From NCBI RefSeq assembly GCF_023061285.1, contig NZ_JAKGAM010000001.1:310001-374000 (forward strand): 64,000 nt of DNA, given 5' to 3'. The notes under the pieces are model-generated. The model saw only the letters and a list, made by a program, of their open reading frames with translations. It was not told the DNA's origin and searched no databases. Positions within the stretch are counted from its first letter, which is position 1, and each line of letters opens with the position of its first letter. The stretch comes from Chromohalobacter nigrandesensis (GTDB lineage Bacteria > Pseudomonadota > Gammaproteobacteria > Pseudomonadales > Halomonadaceae). Shown here one piece after another: positions 1 to 8,691 of this stretch. The position numbers were made by a program, and so were the translations under genes.

Positions 1-402
1 CATGGCTGCATTCGCATGTTCCCGGAAGACGTGGAGCATCTATTCGGCAAGCTTCCAGTAGGCACCCAGGTGAATCTGGTCAGCGAACCGACCAAGTTCG
101 GCTGGCGCGACGAGACGCTCTACGTACAGTCTTTCCCGCTGCTCGAAGAAGACCGCCGTTCACCGGTGCTCAAGCGTGTGCTCGACGCCGATGAAGCGCT
201 CGTAGCTACCTTGAAACGCCACGATATCGACACCGACATCGATCACCGCCGTCTAGCGGACGCGGTATTGATTCCCGATGGCGCAGCGGTGGCACTGAAC
301 GTCGAACCCGAAGAAGAGACACCGCGCGAACCGCTGCCCGGCAGCCTGTACGACGCCTTGCCGACGCCGCCGCACCTGCTCTATCAATCCGTCGAGATCT
401 GA
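1..402 (+). CDS. L,D-transpeptidase, ErfK/YbiS/YcfS type (3' part only)
   Basis: The window opens inside this gene, and the frame from base 1 reads His-Gly-Cys-Ile-Arg-Met, the active-site cysteine motif (Cys at bases 7-9) of the YkuD-fold L,D-transpeptidases. These periplasmic enzymes make 3-3 peptidoglycan crosslinks or attach the Lpp lipoprotein to meso-DAP. Only 133 residues are visible: the end of the catalytic domain, then a Pro/Glu-rich tail ending in a stop at 400-402. The Lpp-like gene at 1179-1442 suggests, as in Pseudomonas where the oprI gene neighbours such an enzyme, that this could be the Lpp anchoring enzyme; that substrate is inference. The 3' end overlaps the convergent gene at 384-1025 by 19 bases. 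Confidence 0.85.
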   Translation, partial: HGCIRMFPEDVEHLFGKLPVGTQVNLVSEPTKFGWRDETLYVQSFPLLEEDRRSPVLKRVLDADEALVATLKRHDIDTDIDHRRLADAVLIPDGAAVALNVEPEEETPREPLPGSLYDALPTPPHLLYQSVEI

Positions 403-1025
403 GTACTCGCCTGCGGCTTGTCGCGCAGGGAATCGATCGGCACATCGTCGTCTCCCCGGATCACGACGCGTGTGCCGATCGAGACCAGGCGCGTCAGTTG
501 TTCAATCTGGTCATTGGTGACGGCCACACACCCTTCCGTCCAGTTAAAGCGCCGATGAATATCGGGATCGCTATTGCCCAGACCATGGATACCGATATAG
601 CCGCCCAGCACCGTATCCTGCGGCGGCGCCCCATCACGATAGTAAGCATCCTGGAAATCGGCATATTCGGTCGGCGACATCAAACCTGCCTGCATCGCCT
701 CACGTGCGGTTTCGAGCTTGGGGTAGTCTATTCCCAGGAAGATATCGAACTTGCTGTCGCGATTGATGCGGTTGATATGAAATTCGCCGGTAGGCGTCAT
801 TCTGCTACCTTGCTGACGCACGCGCGCCGTTCCACCCCGCCCCAACGCCACCGGCTCGAAACGCTCGATCCGTGTATCACCGCGATAGATATCCAGTGTG
901 GAATCATTGTCGTCGATCAAGATCCAGACCTCGTCATCGGCGTTCGCCAGCGCGCATGCCCCGCTCCAAATCGCTAACGACAAAACACTCAAGGTCATTA
1001 CCCAAGCACGCGTCCATCGCCTCAT
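384..1025 (-). CDS. YafK-like L,D-transpeptidase family protein
   Basis: This 213-residue protein has a hydrophobic N-terminal signal (about residues 7-29, cleavage likely near ALA-NA) followed by a YkuD domain. His147 in GIHGLG and Cys166 in NWTEGCVAV form the expected catalytic pair. The WTEGC context resembles the YafK/DpaA branch, which in E. coli acts on the Lpp-peptidoglycan bond, rather than the HGCIRM branch of its convergent neighbour. I start at the ATG at 1025, which is preceded by a GGAG-like site and followed directly by the signal peptide; an upstream in-frame extension would lose the signal. The enzyme is periplasmic by inference. Whether it links or unlinks Lpp cannot be told from sequence. 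Confidence 0.8.
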   Translation of the reverse strand: MRRWTRAWVMTLSVLSLAIWSGACALANADDEVWILIDDNDSTLDIYRGDTRIERFEPVALGRGGTARVRQQGSRMTPTGEFHINRINRDSKFDIFLGIDYPKLETAREAMQAGLMSPTEYADFQDAYYRDGAPPQDTVLGGYIGIHGLGNSDPDIHRRFNWTEGCVAVTNDQIEQLTRLVSIGTRVVIRGDDDVPIDSLRDKPQASTQISTD

Positions 1026-1105
1026 GTTCCACTCCGAATGATCGTGACAAGGCGCTAGCGTACACCGAAAGCCCCCGGGGGCGTCATCCCCGTCAGTTAC
1101 AAACG

Positions 1106-1136
1106 AAAAGGGCCCCACCAATGGCGGGGCCCTTTT
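1106..1136. terminator. Bidirectional intrinsic terminator
   Basis: A perfect 11-bp stem (1106-1116 with 1126-1136) is A-rich at its left end and T-rich at its right end, with a 9-base loop. It lies just 3' of the Lpp-like gene read leftward and is the likely terminator of that highly expressed gene. Confidence 0.85.
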
Positions 1137-1178
1137 CTGGACCGGACGTTGAGACGCCGGCCCCACACTGCCTACGCA

Positions 1179-1442
1179 TTACTTGCGCATGGACTTCTCG
1201 AACATACGATCCATCTCGGCACGGTTGCGCTGAGTCGCTTCGAGAGCGGCATTCGCATCGCGCTGCGCTTTCTCGGCAGCATTCATTGCCTGCTGAGACA
1301 TGCTCTTGGCTTCAGACGCGTCAGCCTGCGCCTGATCGATATCGCTCTTCATCTGTTCTTGACCAGAAGCACAACCGGCCAACACGGCCAGAGAGCCAGC
1401 AGCGACCAGAAGCTTGAGCGTGTTCTTGCTGTTGGACAACAT
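1179..1442 (-). CDS. lpp: Major outer membrane lipoprotein, Lpp/OprI type
   Basis: This 87-residue protein has a lipoprotein signal ending in the lipobox LAGC (lipidated Cys24). The rest is an Ala/Gln-rich heptad coiled coil with no aromatic residue until FEKSMRK at the C-terminus, where the last lysine is the usual site of covalent linkage to peptidoglycan. Length and tail match the Pseudomonas OprI branch better than the 78-residue E. coli Lpp. An AAGGAG site lies just upstream of the ATG, a good sigma70 promoter lies at 1521-1548 and a strong terminator follows, so it is a monocistronic, highly expressed gene. Its neighbours are two L,D-transpeptidase genes that could attach or release it. 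Confidence 0.92.
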   Translation of the reverse strand: MLSNSKNTLKLLVAAGSLAVLAGCASGQEQMKSDIDQAQADASEAKSMSQQAMNAAEKAQRDANAALEATQRNRAEMDRMFEKSMRK

Positions 1443-1520
1443 CTGCGTTCTCCTTGAAAACCTTTCTGTGTGTGGTGATGAAGCCCTGATACATCAGGTC
1501 CCTCATGTACCGCCCACAGG

Positions 1521-1548
1521 ATAATACGAATACCGCTAATCTCGCCAA
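1521..1548 (-). promoter_or_regulatory. Sigma70 promoter of the Lpp-like gene
   Basis: Read leftward there is a -35 TTGGCG (1548-1543), a 16-base spacer and a -10 TATTAT (1526-1521). The transcript would have a leader of about 70 bases containing a small 6-bp hairpin (1485-1498) before the ribosome binding site. Confidence 0.6.
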
Positions 1549-1821
1549 TATCAATTGCCTGATAAACGGTAAATTTTCCTACAGTGCCCATGATCAAGGG
1601 GTCCAGAGATCCCTATTCGTCGCCGAATGGACACACTTCTGACGCCGCTAGACGTCATAATTCCCACTATAGAAGCGATGATTTACCGTTACATCACAGA
1701 ATGATTCAACGCTTAGCGCTCCATCCGCATCGCCTTCATTGAACTGTCACGCGAGCCCAGTCAATAAAACGCCCCCACATGCGAGCATGCAGAGGCGAAC
1801 AACAGATCAGCACAGCAAGAC
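1549..1821. other. Intergenic region without a supported gene
   Basis: The gap between the Lpp-like gene and the MetE-like gene is 379 bases (1443-1821), of which 1443-1548 is lpp leader and promoter. In the remaining 273 bases I see no coding frame with family features. A short CATGC/GCATG palindrome near 1778-1789 followed on the minus strand by a T-rich run could end the MetE-like transcript but is weak. Confidence 0.5.
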
Positions 1822-2934
1822 TCAGTCTTGCCAGACGGCCTTGGCGATATCCACGACATGGCGCAGCTTGTCCCACTGCTGCGTTTCGCTGAGCAAATTA
1901 CCTTCCTCGGTCGAGGCAAAGCCGCACTGCGGGCTCAAACAAAGCTGGGAAAGCGGCGCATGGCGCGACGCTTCGGCAATGCGAGCGCTGACCGTATCGG
2001 CAGGCTCGAGCTCACCGCTCTTGCTGGTAATCAGCCCCAGGACGGCCTGCTTGTGACCTTCGGGCAGAAAACGCAGCGGCTCGAAACCGCCCGCCCGCTC
2101 GGTGTCGTATTCGAGGAAGTAGGCATCGACATCGACACGCCCCAGCAGCGTCTCGGCAACCGGCTCATACCCTCCTTCGCTGATCCATGTGGAGCGAAAG
2201 TTGCCCCGGCAGACGTGCAGGCTGACATGCAGGTCATCGGGACGCTCGGCCAGCGCGTGGTTGAGCACCTCGGCATAGATATGCTGCAGACGATCGGCAT
2301 CCTCGCCACGCTCACGTGCCGCCGCCAGTTCCTTCTCGGAGCATAGATACGCCCACACCGTGTCATCGAGTTGAAGATAACGACAGCCCGCCGCATAGAA
2401 ATGCTTGACCACGTCACGGTAGGTATCGGCCAGGTCGGCGAAGAAGGTATCCAGGGAGGGGTAGACACTACTGTCGATATTGCGGCGGCCGCCACGGAAG
2501 TGCAGCACACTCGGACTCGGCAGCGTCATCTTCGGCGTTGCCTTGCCGACCGTGTCCGCCAGGAAACGGAAGTGATCGAGCATCGGATGCTGGGGATCGA
2601 AACCCAGCTTGTCGATCACGCGCACGCTGCGTGCCTGCGTCTGACGGCCCTGAAACTGAATCCCTTGATCCGAGCTATAGCCTTCTACGCCCTTGAGGTC
2701 TTCGAGAAAATCGAAATGCCACCAAGCGCGACGGAACTCGCCATCGGTGACCGCCTTGAGGCCCAACGCCTCCTGCTTGGCGACGACACGCCGAATCTCG
2801 GCGTCTTCGACATCACGCAATGCCGCATAGTCGGTTTCCCCGGCGTGGAAACGACGTCTCGCCTGCTTGAGCTCGTCACTGCGCAGCAGGCTACCTACGG
2901 TGTCGGCACGAAATGGAGGCTGATACTGGCTCAT
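1822..2934 (-). CDS. Cobalamin-independent methionine synthase-like methyltransferase (MetE C-terminal domain family)
   Basis: The 370-residue product corresponds to a single MetE-type C-terminal (beta/alpha)8 barrel, lacking the N-terminal half of full MetE. The zinc ligands of this family are visible: His240 and Cys242 in SLHVCRGN, Glu275 in FLEYDTE and Cys337 in SPQCGFAST. Relatives such as B. subtilis YxjG/YxjH are annotated as 5-methyltetrahydropteroyltriglutamate--homocysteine methyltransferases, and some use other methyl donors; which one applies here is not visible. The N-terminal FRADTVGSLLR is typical of the stand-alone family. It appears monocistronic. I see no S-box riboswitch in the 187 bases upstream. 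Confidence 0.85.
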   Translation of the reverse strand: MSQYQPPFRADTVGSLLRSDELKQARRRFHAGETDYAALRDVEDAEIRRVVAKQEALGLKAVTDGEFRRAWWHFDFLEDLKGVEGYSSDQGIQFQGRQTQARSVRVIDKLGFDPQHPMLDHFRFLADTVGKATPKMTLPSPSVLHFRGGRRNIDSSVYPSLDTFFADLADTYRDVVKHFYAAGCRYLQLDDTVWAYLCSEKELAAARERGEDADRLQHIYAEVLNHALAERPDDLHVSLHVCRGNFRSTWISEGGYEPVAETLLGRVDVDAYFLEYDTERAGGFEPLRFLPEGHKQAVLGLITSKSGELEPADTVSARIAEASRHAPLSQLCLSPQCGFASTEEGNLLSETQQWDKLRHVVDIAKAVWQD

Positions 2935-3121
2935 AGCGTTTCTCGACTCTCGGCTCGAAGATTAGGGGGCTCACTTTGCCGCGCCACAGCGGTCATGACC
3001 ACTGCATATACTTCAAGTGAGTATGAAAGATATTCATGATGGTGTACACGATAACGTCCGATCCTTATCGGCAGTCGGGCGTCTATCAGTAACACCAGTG
3101 TCGATCATCGAGCGACGCGCC

Positions 3122-3361
3122 TCAATGCACCGTTTCGGGGGCCTCTTGCGACTCTTCTTCATTGCCTTCCCACAGGCGCGTGCGCGTGATCGCATGGTCG
3201 ATCATCTGACGCGCCACCTCGAAGCGGCTCTGACGCAATAGATCCAGCGCCTCCTCCGAGAAGCGAATGCTCACCAATGGCTCGCTGTCGGTTTCGGAAG
3301 GCCTAAGCACGACTTCGCCATCGGCAAGCTCGACGATTTCCAGAATCGCGGTATCGGACAC
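3122..3361 (-). CDS. Small conserved protein of unknown function in the topA cluster
   Basis: I start this 79-residue protein at the GTG at 3361, preceded by a GGGAG site eight bases upstream; a longer reading would start inside the terminator at 3390-3419. The sequence begins VSDTAILEIVELADGEVVLR and is acidic, with a predicted beta-rich first half and an ARQMIDHAI helix in the second half. A protein of the same size occupies the same place, beside the DUF6586 gene and topA, in Pseudomonas aeruginosa (recalled synteny). No catalytic motif, signal or membrane segment is visible, so no function is proposed. Confidence 0.75.
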   Translation of the reverse strand: MSDTAILEIVELADGEVVLRPSETDSEPLVSIRFSEEALDLLRQSRFEVARQMIDHAITRTRLWEGNEEESQEAPETVH

Positions 3362-3389
3362 GCTATATTCTCCCGTTTGTCCCAATAAA

Positions 3390-3419
3390 AAACGACCAAG
3401 GCAAACGCCATGGTCGTTT
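3390..3419. terminator. Intrinsic terminator, probably bidirectional
   Basis: A 9-bp stem (3390-3398 with 3411-3419) is flanked on the left by an A run, which becomes a U tract for leftward transcription. It would end the topA-DUF6586 transcript before the small gene at 3122-3361. Confidence 0.75.
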
Positions 3420-3459
3420 CTTTTCATTGACGTCAGGATACCACCGCATGCATGCGGCG

Positions 3460-3921
3460 TCACCACTCCTCGCTGGTCTCGCGCAGTTCGTCAAGCTGAA
3501 TCTTGAACGCCGCGATACATGCATCAAGCTCTTCGGACAAGGCCATGCCCGAGGCGCTGGCGATCACGCCCGAACCGCCGGCACGGCGACGCGACGCGCC
3601 CTCGACGTCATGCAAAGACTCGAGATGCGCCAGCAAGCGCGCCAGCCAGCTATCTTCACGTCGCGCCAGCTCGCGCAACTGCCCGACACCCTCGAGTGCC
3701 GGGCCTTGATCGGCCAGCAGCTCGCGCCAATCGTGATGCGAGAGTTGCGCATGCTCGGTCAGCTCACGCAGGGCCGCATTGAGTGCCAGCTCCAGCGTCG
3801 CCAGAGCGCCTTCTTCATGCGCCATGCGCCGGGCATCGGTATGCTCGTCGTCGGCCCAGGCGGTATCCAATAACAGCTGGGCATGATAGAGCAGCTGATT
3901 GGTACGACCTCTCGGTGTCAT
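3460..3921 (-). CDS. DUF6586-like protein of unknown function
   Basis: The 153-residue product is mostly helical, begins [19 protein letters not shown] and has no signal peptide or membrane segment. Its ATG at 3921 overlaps the topA stop as ATGA, so it is translationally coupled to topA. Homologues adjacent to topA are a conserved feature of Pseudomonas and relatives and carry a domain of unknown function; assignment to DUF6586 is from memory of that synteny and the N-terminal pattern. Helical repeats such as [19 protein letters not shown] suggest a helical bundle. Coupling to topA hints at a nucleoid or DNA-topology connection, but this is only inference. Confidence 0.7.
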   Translation of the reverse strand: MTPRGRTNQLLYHAQLLLDTAWADDEHTDARRMAHEEGALATLELALNAALRELTEHAQLSHHDWRELLADQGPALEGVGQLRELARREDSWLARLLAHLESLHDVEGASRRRAGGSGVIASASGMALSEELDACIAAFKIQLDELRETSEEW

Positions 3922-6551
3922 TTGCGCTTGTCCTCGATCCGCCACTTTCCGTCTTCGAATTCGGCCCGCCAGCCGCTGGCCTTGCCGTCACGTTCACTCA
4001 TCACGTACTGGCTTTTGGTCTTGCGCGAGAAGCGAATCTGCGCGTCACGTCCCTCGGGATCTTCCACCGGCGCGTCGAGCAGGAAATGATACTTCTCGGG
4101 TAGCTCATCGCGGTGCGCCTTGAGCTCCTTGACCAGCGGTGGCCGCGTTTCACGGTTCTTGGGAAACTGGCTCGCCGCCAGAAACAAGCCGCTGGCACCA
4201 TCGCGCAAGACGTAATGATCCTCTACCTTCTGGCAGGCCAGCTCGGGCATGGGAATCGGGTCCATCTTGGGCGGCGCGACTTCGCCGCTCTTGAGCAGCT
4301 TGCGGGTATTCTTGCAGCTCTCGTTGGTACAGCCGAAGTACTTGCCGAAACGTCCGGACTTGAGCTGCATCTCGCTGCCGCACTTGTCGCATTCGATGAC
4401 CGGACCGTCGTAACCCTTGATACGGAACTTGCCCTGCTCGATTTCGTATCCGCTGCAATCGGGACTGTTGCCGCAGATATGCAGCTTGCGCGTTTCATCG
4501 ATCAGGTAGCTGTCCATCGCCGTGCCACATTCCGGGCAGCGGTGCTTGGCCCGCAAGGCCTCGGTTTCAGCCTCCTCATCGGCATCCGACGCCACGGCTT
4601 CGTCACCGGCAATCAGATCGATGGTCGTCTTGCAACGCTCCTTGGGTGGCAGGTTGTATCCCGAGCACCCCAGGAAGACACCGGTCGATGCCGTGCGAAT
4701 CTGCATCTTGCGGCCACAAGTGGGGCAGTCGATGTCCGTCGGCACCGGCTGGTTCGGACGCATGCCCTCTTCGGCTTCGGCATGCTCGAGCTTGGCCTTG
4801 AACTCGGCGTAGAAGGCATCCAGCAGCTCACGCCATTCGCGGTTACCGGTGGCAATCTCGTCGAGGTGATCTTCCATGCGTGCGGTGAAGCCGTAATCCA
4901 TCAGGTCACTGAACGATTCGGCCAGCCGGTCAGTGACGATATCGCCCAACTTCTCGGCATAGAAACGCCGACTCTCGAGCTTGACGTAACCGCGATCCTG
5001 AATCGTGGAGATAATCGAAGCGTAAGTCGAAGGCCGCCCAATCCCCCGCTTTTCGAGCTCCTTGACCAGGCTCGCCTCGGTATAACGCGCCGTCGGCTTG
5101 GTGAAATGCTGCTGAGGGTCGAGTGCCTGCAGGGCCATCGACTGCCCTTTCTCGAGATCCGGCAGTGCCTGGTCGTCTTCTTTCTTGCCCGCCGGCTTCA
5201 TCACCCGCGTGTAACCGTCGAACTTGAGCACCCGGCCACGCGCCTTGAGTTCGAACCCTTCGGCCTCGACGGTCAACGTCGTCGCCAGATATTCCGCCGG
5301 CACCATCTGGCAGGCCACGAATTGGCGCCAGATCAACTCATAAAGACGCTGAGCGTCACGCTCCACCGCAAGCTCATCGCCATTCTGCGTCACCTCGGTA
5401 GGACGGATCGCTTCGTGAGCTTCCTGCGCCCCTTCCTTGCTGGCATAACGGTTGGGGGTCTCGGGGAGATAGGCCTGACCAAAATGCTCGTCGATATACG
5501 CCCGGGCACTGTCCACCGCGTCTTGCGAGAGGTTGGTGGAGTCGGTACGCATATAGGTGATGTAACCCGCCTCGTAAAGACGCTGCGCCAGGGTCATGGT
5601 CTTCTTCACCGAGAAGCCGAGACGTCCGCTGGCCGCCTGTTGCAGCGTCGAGGTAATGAACGGCGCGTTCGGCTTGGAGCGCGTCGGCTTGGTATCACGA
5701 TCGGTGATCGCCAGCGCCGCCTCACGCAGCGGTACGATGCGCTCCAGCGTTTCCTGTTCGGAGGTGGGGCGAAATGCCTGGCCTTCATGACGCGCCACCT
5801 CGAAGCGAATCGGCGTCGTATCGGCCTTTTCAGGTACCAGATCGGCATGCACATCCCAGAATTCCTCGGGGACGAAAGCACGAATCTCACGCTCGCGCTC
5901 GACGATCAGGCGCACCGCCACCGATTGCACCCGGCCCGCCGACAGTCCCCGCGCGATCTTGCTCCACAACAATGGCGACAGCATGAAGCCTACGACACGG
6001 TCCAGAAAACGCCGTGCCTGCTGCGCCTCGACGCGTGACAGGTCCAGCTCGCCGGGCGTCTTGAACGCCTCCTGAATGGCATTCTTGGTGATCTCGTTGA
6101 AGACCACGCGACGATAGCGGGACGCATCGCCGCCAATGGTTTCCTGCAAGTGCCAGGCAATGGCTTCCCCTTCGCGGTCCAGGTCAGTCGCGAGATAGAC
6201 GGCATCGGCCTTCTCGGCGTGCTTCTTGAGCTCGGCGACGACCTTTTCCTTGCCCGGCAGAATCTCGTAATTGGCATCCCAGCCATGCTCGGGGTCGATC
6301 CCCATGCGCCGCACCAACTGGTTCCACTGCTTGTGCTTTTTATAGGTGGCTTTTTCATCGGGCGACATCTTGCGTGTCGCCGCTGCCTGACGGGCCCGCT
6401 CCTTGGGATCGGTGGCATTCTTGCCGCTGCCACTCGTCGGCAAGTCACGGATGTGCCCGACACTCGACTTCACCACGAAATCGTTGCCGAGATACTTGTT
6501 GATCGTCTTGGCCTTGGCCGGCGACTCCACGATGACCAGTGACTTGCCCAT
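3918..6551 (-). CDS. topA: DNA topoisomerase I
   Basis: This 877-residue type IA topoisomerase relaxes negative supercoils. The N-terminal TOPRIM domain carries [18 protein letters not shown] and the acidic triad region TDLDREGEA (Asp123, Asp125, Glu127). The catalytic tyrosine is Tyr333 in [13 protein letters not shown]. Three C-terminal four-cysteine zinc ribbons follow, starting at CPTCG, CPECG and CDKCG, and then a basic tail ending RIEDKRK. The length matches E. coli TopA (865). A GGAG site precedes the ATG at 6551. It is divergent from pyruvate kinase, and its stop overlaps the start of the DUF6586-like gene. Confidence 0.97.
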   Translation of the reverse strand: MGKSLVIVESPAKAKTINKYLGNDFVVKSSVGHIRDLPTSGSGKNATDPKERARQAAATRKMSPDEKATYKKHKQWNQLVRRMGIDPEHGWDANYEILPGKEKVVAELKKHAEKADAVYLATDLDREGEAIAWHLQETIGGDASRYRRVVFNEITKNAIQEAFKTPGELDLSRVEAQQARRFLDRVVGFMLSPLLWSKIARGLSAGRVQSVAVRLIVEREREIRAFVPEEFWDVHADLVPEKADTTPIRFEVARHEGQAFRPTSEQETLERIVPLREAALAITDRDTKPTRSKPNAPFITSTLQQAASGRLGFSVKKTMTLAQRLYEAGYITYMRTDSTNLSQDAVDSARAYIDEHFGQAYLPETPNRYASKEGAQEAHEAIRPTEVTQNGDELAVERDAQRLYELIWRQFVACQMVPAEYLATTLTVEAEGFELKARGRVLKFDGYTRVMKPAGKKEDDQALPDLEKGQSMALQALDPQQHFTKPTARYTEASLVKELEKRGIGRPSTYASIISTIQDRGYVKLESRRFYAEKLGDIVTDRLAESFSDLMDYGFTARMEDHLDEIATGNREWRELLDAFYAEFKAKLEHAEAEEGMRPNQPVPTDIDCPTCGRKMQIRTASTGVFLGCSGYNLPPKERCKTTIDLIAGDEAVASDADEEAETEALRAKHRCPECGTAMDSYLIDETRKLHICGNSPDCSGYEIEQGKFRIKGYDGPVIECDKCGSEMQLKSGRFGKYFGCTNESCKNTRKLLKSGEVAPPKMDPIPMPELACQKVEDHYVLRDGASGLFLAASQFPKNRETRPPLVKELKAHRDELPEKYHFLLDAPVEDPEGRDAQIRFSRKTKSQYVMSERDGKASGWRAEFEDGKWRIEDKRK

Positions 6552-6975
6552 AAAGCTCCGCTCGAATGGCCAACGCTCTCTGTCAGGGCGTCGGCAGTGA
6601 TGTCGTGACCGGGAAACCGCCCGGCGAAAAATGCGCCTACCCTACCTTAGCGCCTCGTGTCGCGCCAGTCCGTCGCGACACGCCCTTCCAGCCAGGTCCA
6701 TGACGGTCTTAACGCCACTCGCCTGAAAGACACTAGACGCGACGCCTTGCCAACGGCAAGCAAACCCACATTCGAATTTCCCCTTGGCAGTGTCATTGGC
6801 AAGCGTCTCCAGTGTCACCCAACCTAGAGGCATGCCCGTCATGCAAAAAATGCTAATCTGACGTTCGCAACCCGGAAACATCGCACCTGTCGAGACGATG
6901 AGGCACAATGTAGTAAAATAACGACATGGCTCGCACGGAGCCGCTACTACCTTTCATGAGGCCAAGGAGAATTCC
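6552..6975. other. Divergent topA-pyk intergenic region
   Basis: These 424 bases must hold the promoters of topA (leftward) and pyk (rightward). A TAGTAAAAT stretch near 6911-6919 is a candidate pyk -10 element but no convincing -35 accompanies it. A short TTGCC/GGCAA inverted repeat lies near 6747-6760. A frame at 6642-6908 could encode 88 residues but has cysteine-rich, unstructured content and no ribosome binding site, so I do not call it. Confidence 0.5.
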
Positions 6976-8445
6976 ATGCAGAATGCGTTTCACGGTCCGA
7001 TTCGCCGCACCAAGATCGTCGCGACCCTAGGCCCGGCCAGCGACCGCGAGGAGGTCCTCGAAGACATGATCTCCGCAGGCGTTGACGTGGTACGACTCAA
7101 CTTCTCCCACGGTTCTGCAGACGATCATCGGCGGCGGCTAAAGGCGGTGCGTGACGCGGCCTCACGCGTCGGTCGCACCGTCGCTGCCCTGGGCGACCTG
7201 CAAGGCCCCAAGATTCGTATCGCGCGCTTCAAGGACGAGGCGGTCACGCTCGAGCAGGACCAACCCTTCGTCATCGACGTCTCTCTCGAGCGTGACGCCG
7301 GCGATGCCCAGCGCGTGGGCTGCGATTACCAGGACCTGGCCGATGACGTCGCCCCGGGCGATGTCCTGCTACTCGACGATGGCCGCCTGGAACTGCAGGT
7401 CGAACGCGTCGAGGCCCCGAAGATCCACACCACGGTCAAGGTCGGCGGCAAGCTCTCCAACAACAAGGGCATCAACAAGCAAGGTGGCGGTTTGTCTGCT
7501 GCCGCACTGACCGACAAGGACCGCGAGGATCTCAAGACCGCCATCGATATCGGCGTCGACTACCTGGCCGTGTCCTTTCCGCGGCATGGCGACGACATGC
7601 GCCTGGCCCGCGACCTGCTCGGCGAAGCGGGTAGCGAGATCGGCCTGGTCGCCAAGATCGAGCGTGCCGAGGCGGTTGCCGACAACGACACCCTGGACGA
7701 CATCATCCGTGCCAGCGAGGCGGTCATGGTCGCGCGGGGCGACCTGGGCGTGGAAATCGGCGACGCCCAGTTGATCGGCGTGCAGAAACGCATCATCCAG
7801 CATGCGCGTACCCTTAATAAGGTGGTGATCACTGCGACGCAGATGATGGAGTCGATGATCGAATCACCGCTGCCGACACGTGCCGAGGTCTTCGACGTCG
7901 CCAATGCGGTACTCGATGGCACCGATGCCGTCATGCTCTCCGCCGAGACCGCTGCCGGCGATTATCCCGTGGAAACCATCAAGGCGATGGATCGTCTCTG
8001 CCTGGGCGCCGAGCGCGAGCGCGCCGCGCAGCAATCGCAGCATCGCATTCACGAAGGCTTTACCCGTATCGATGAAACCGTGGCGCTATCGGCCATGTAC
8101 GCCGCCAATCATCTCACCGGGGTATCAGCCATCGTGTGCATGACTGCCACCGGCTATACGCCGCTGATCGCCTCGCGCATTCGTTCGGGCTTGCCGATCG
8201 TCGCCCTGGCGCACAACGAAGTCGCCCAGCGTCGCATGGCACTATATCGTGGGGTCGTCTCGCTGCCTTTCGACACGCAACGTCTCGCGCCCACCGAGTT
8301 CAACCGCTACGCCGTGGACAACCTCATTGCGCTGGGCATCGTCAAGCAGGGCGATCACGTCATCCTTACGCGTGGCGACCAGATGAATGCACATGGCGGC
8401 ACCAACACCATGAAGATCATTCAAGTAGGCGACGACATTGATTGA
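6976..8445 (+). CDS. pyk: Pyruvate kinase
   Basis: This 489-residue enzyme converts phosphoenolpyruvate and ADP to pyruvate and ATP. The N-terminal RRTKIVATLGPAS, the substrate loop VRLNFSHGS, GDLQGPKIR and the Mg/K-site motif MVARGDLGVEI are all present, followed by the regulatory C-terminal domain with CMTATGYTPLIASR. The length and C-terminal domain fit the PykA (type II) branch. An AAGGAGAA site precedes the ATG. The genes of pyruvate carboxylase lie convergently just downstream, so the enzymes making and consuming pyruvate are adjacent. Confidence 0.95.
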   Translation: MQNAFHGPIRRTKIVATLGPASDREEVLEDMISAGVDVVRLNFSHGSADDHRRRLKAVRDAASRVGRTVAALGDLQGPKIRIARFKDEAVTLEQDQPFVIDVSLERDAGDAQRVGCDYQDLADDVAPGDVLLLDDGRLELQVERVEAPKIHTTVKVGGKLSNNKGINKQGGGLSAAALTDKDREDLKTAIDIGVDYLAVSFPRHGDDMRLARDLLGEAGSEIGLVAKIERAEAVADNDTLDDIIRASEAVMVARGDLGVEIGDAQLIGVQKRIIQHARTLNKVVITATQMMESMIESPLPTRAEVFDVANAVLDGTDAVMLSAETAAGDYPVETIKAMDRLCLGAERERAAQQSQHRIHEGFTRIDETVALSAMYAANHLTGVSAIVCMTATGYTPLIASRIRSGLPIVALAHNEVAQRRMALYRGVVSLPFDTQRLAPTEFNRYAVDNLIALGIVKQGDHVILTRGDQMNAHGGTNTMKIIQVGDDID

Positions 8446-8495
8446 GTAGCGCTCTCGCCGGCGAGCTGCACCTAGCTTGCCGCTTTGAAGCACCG

Positions 8496-8527
8496 CGACG
8501 CATGCCACGTATTGGCGGCATGCGTCG
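8496..8527 (+). terminator. Hairpin after pyk, probable terminator
   Basis: An 11-bp perfect stem (8496-8506 with 8517-8527) with a 10-base loop lies 50 bases after the pyk stop. The following run is only weakly T-rich, so termination efficiency is uncertain. Confidence 0.55.
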
Positions 8528-8643
8528 ATTTCACATGCCAGACACGCGTTTTCGGGTTACGCACGATATTGCAGTGCAACAATTCGTGACCAGAAGCGCC
8601 CTTCATGTTTCCCATGCACGCCGCTTGGTTGGCAGCCGCCAGC

Positions 8644-8674
8644 CCCGTGGCACCGAATCGCCAGGTGCCACGGG
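8644..8674 (-). terminator. Hairpin after pycB, possible terminator
   Basis: An 11-bp perfect GC-rich stem (8644-8654 with 8664-8674) lies directly 3' of pycB on the leftward strand. No U tract follows, so it could be a rho-dependent end or a transcript-stabilising structure rather than a classical terminator. Confidence 0.5.
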
Positions 8675-8691
8675 CATGAGCAACGTTCCCG

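Noticed and set aside
4113..6038. A 641-codon open frame on the plus strand
   Set aside because: It is antisense to topA, whose TOPRIM, catalytic tyrosine and zinc-ribbon motifs are all intact. Long antisense frames are common in GC-rich DNA.
6642..6908. A possible 88-residue gene between topA and pyk
   Set aside because: Its composition is unlike the neighbours, it has no ribosome site and it would occupy the divergent promoter region.
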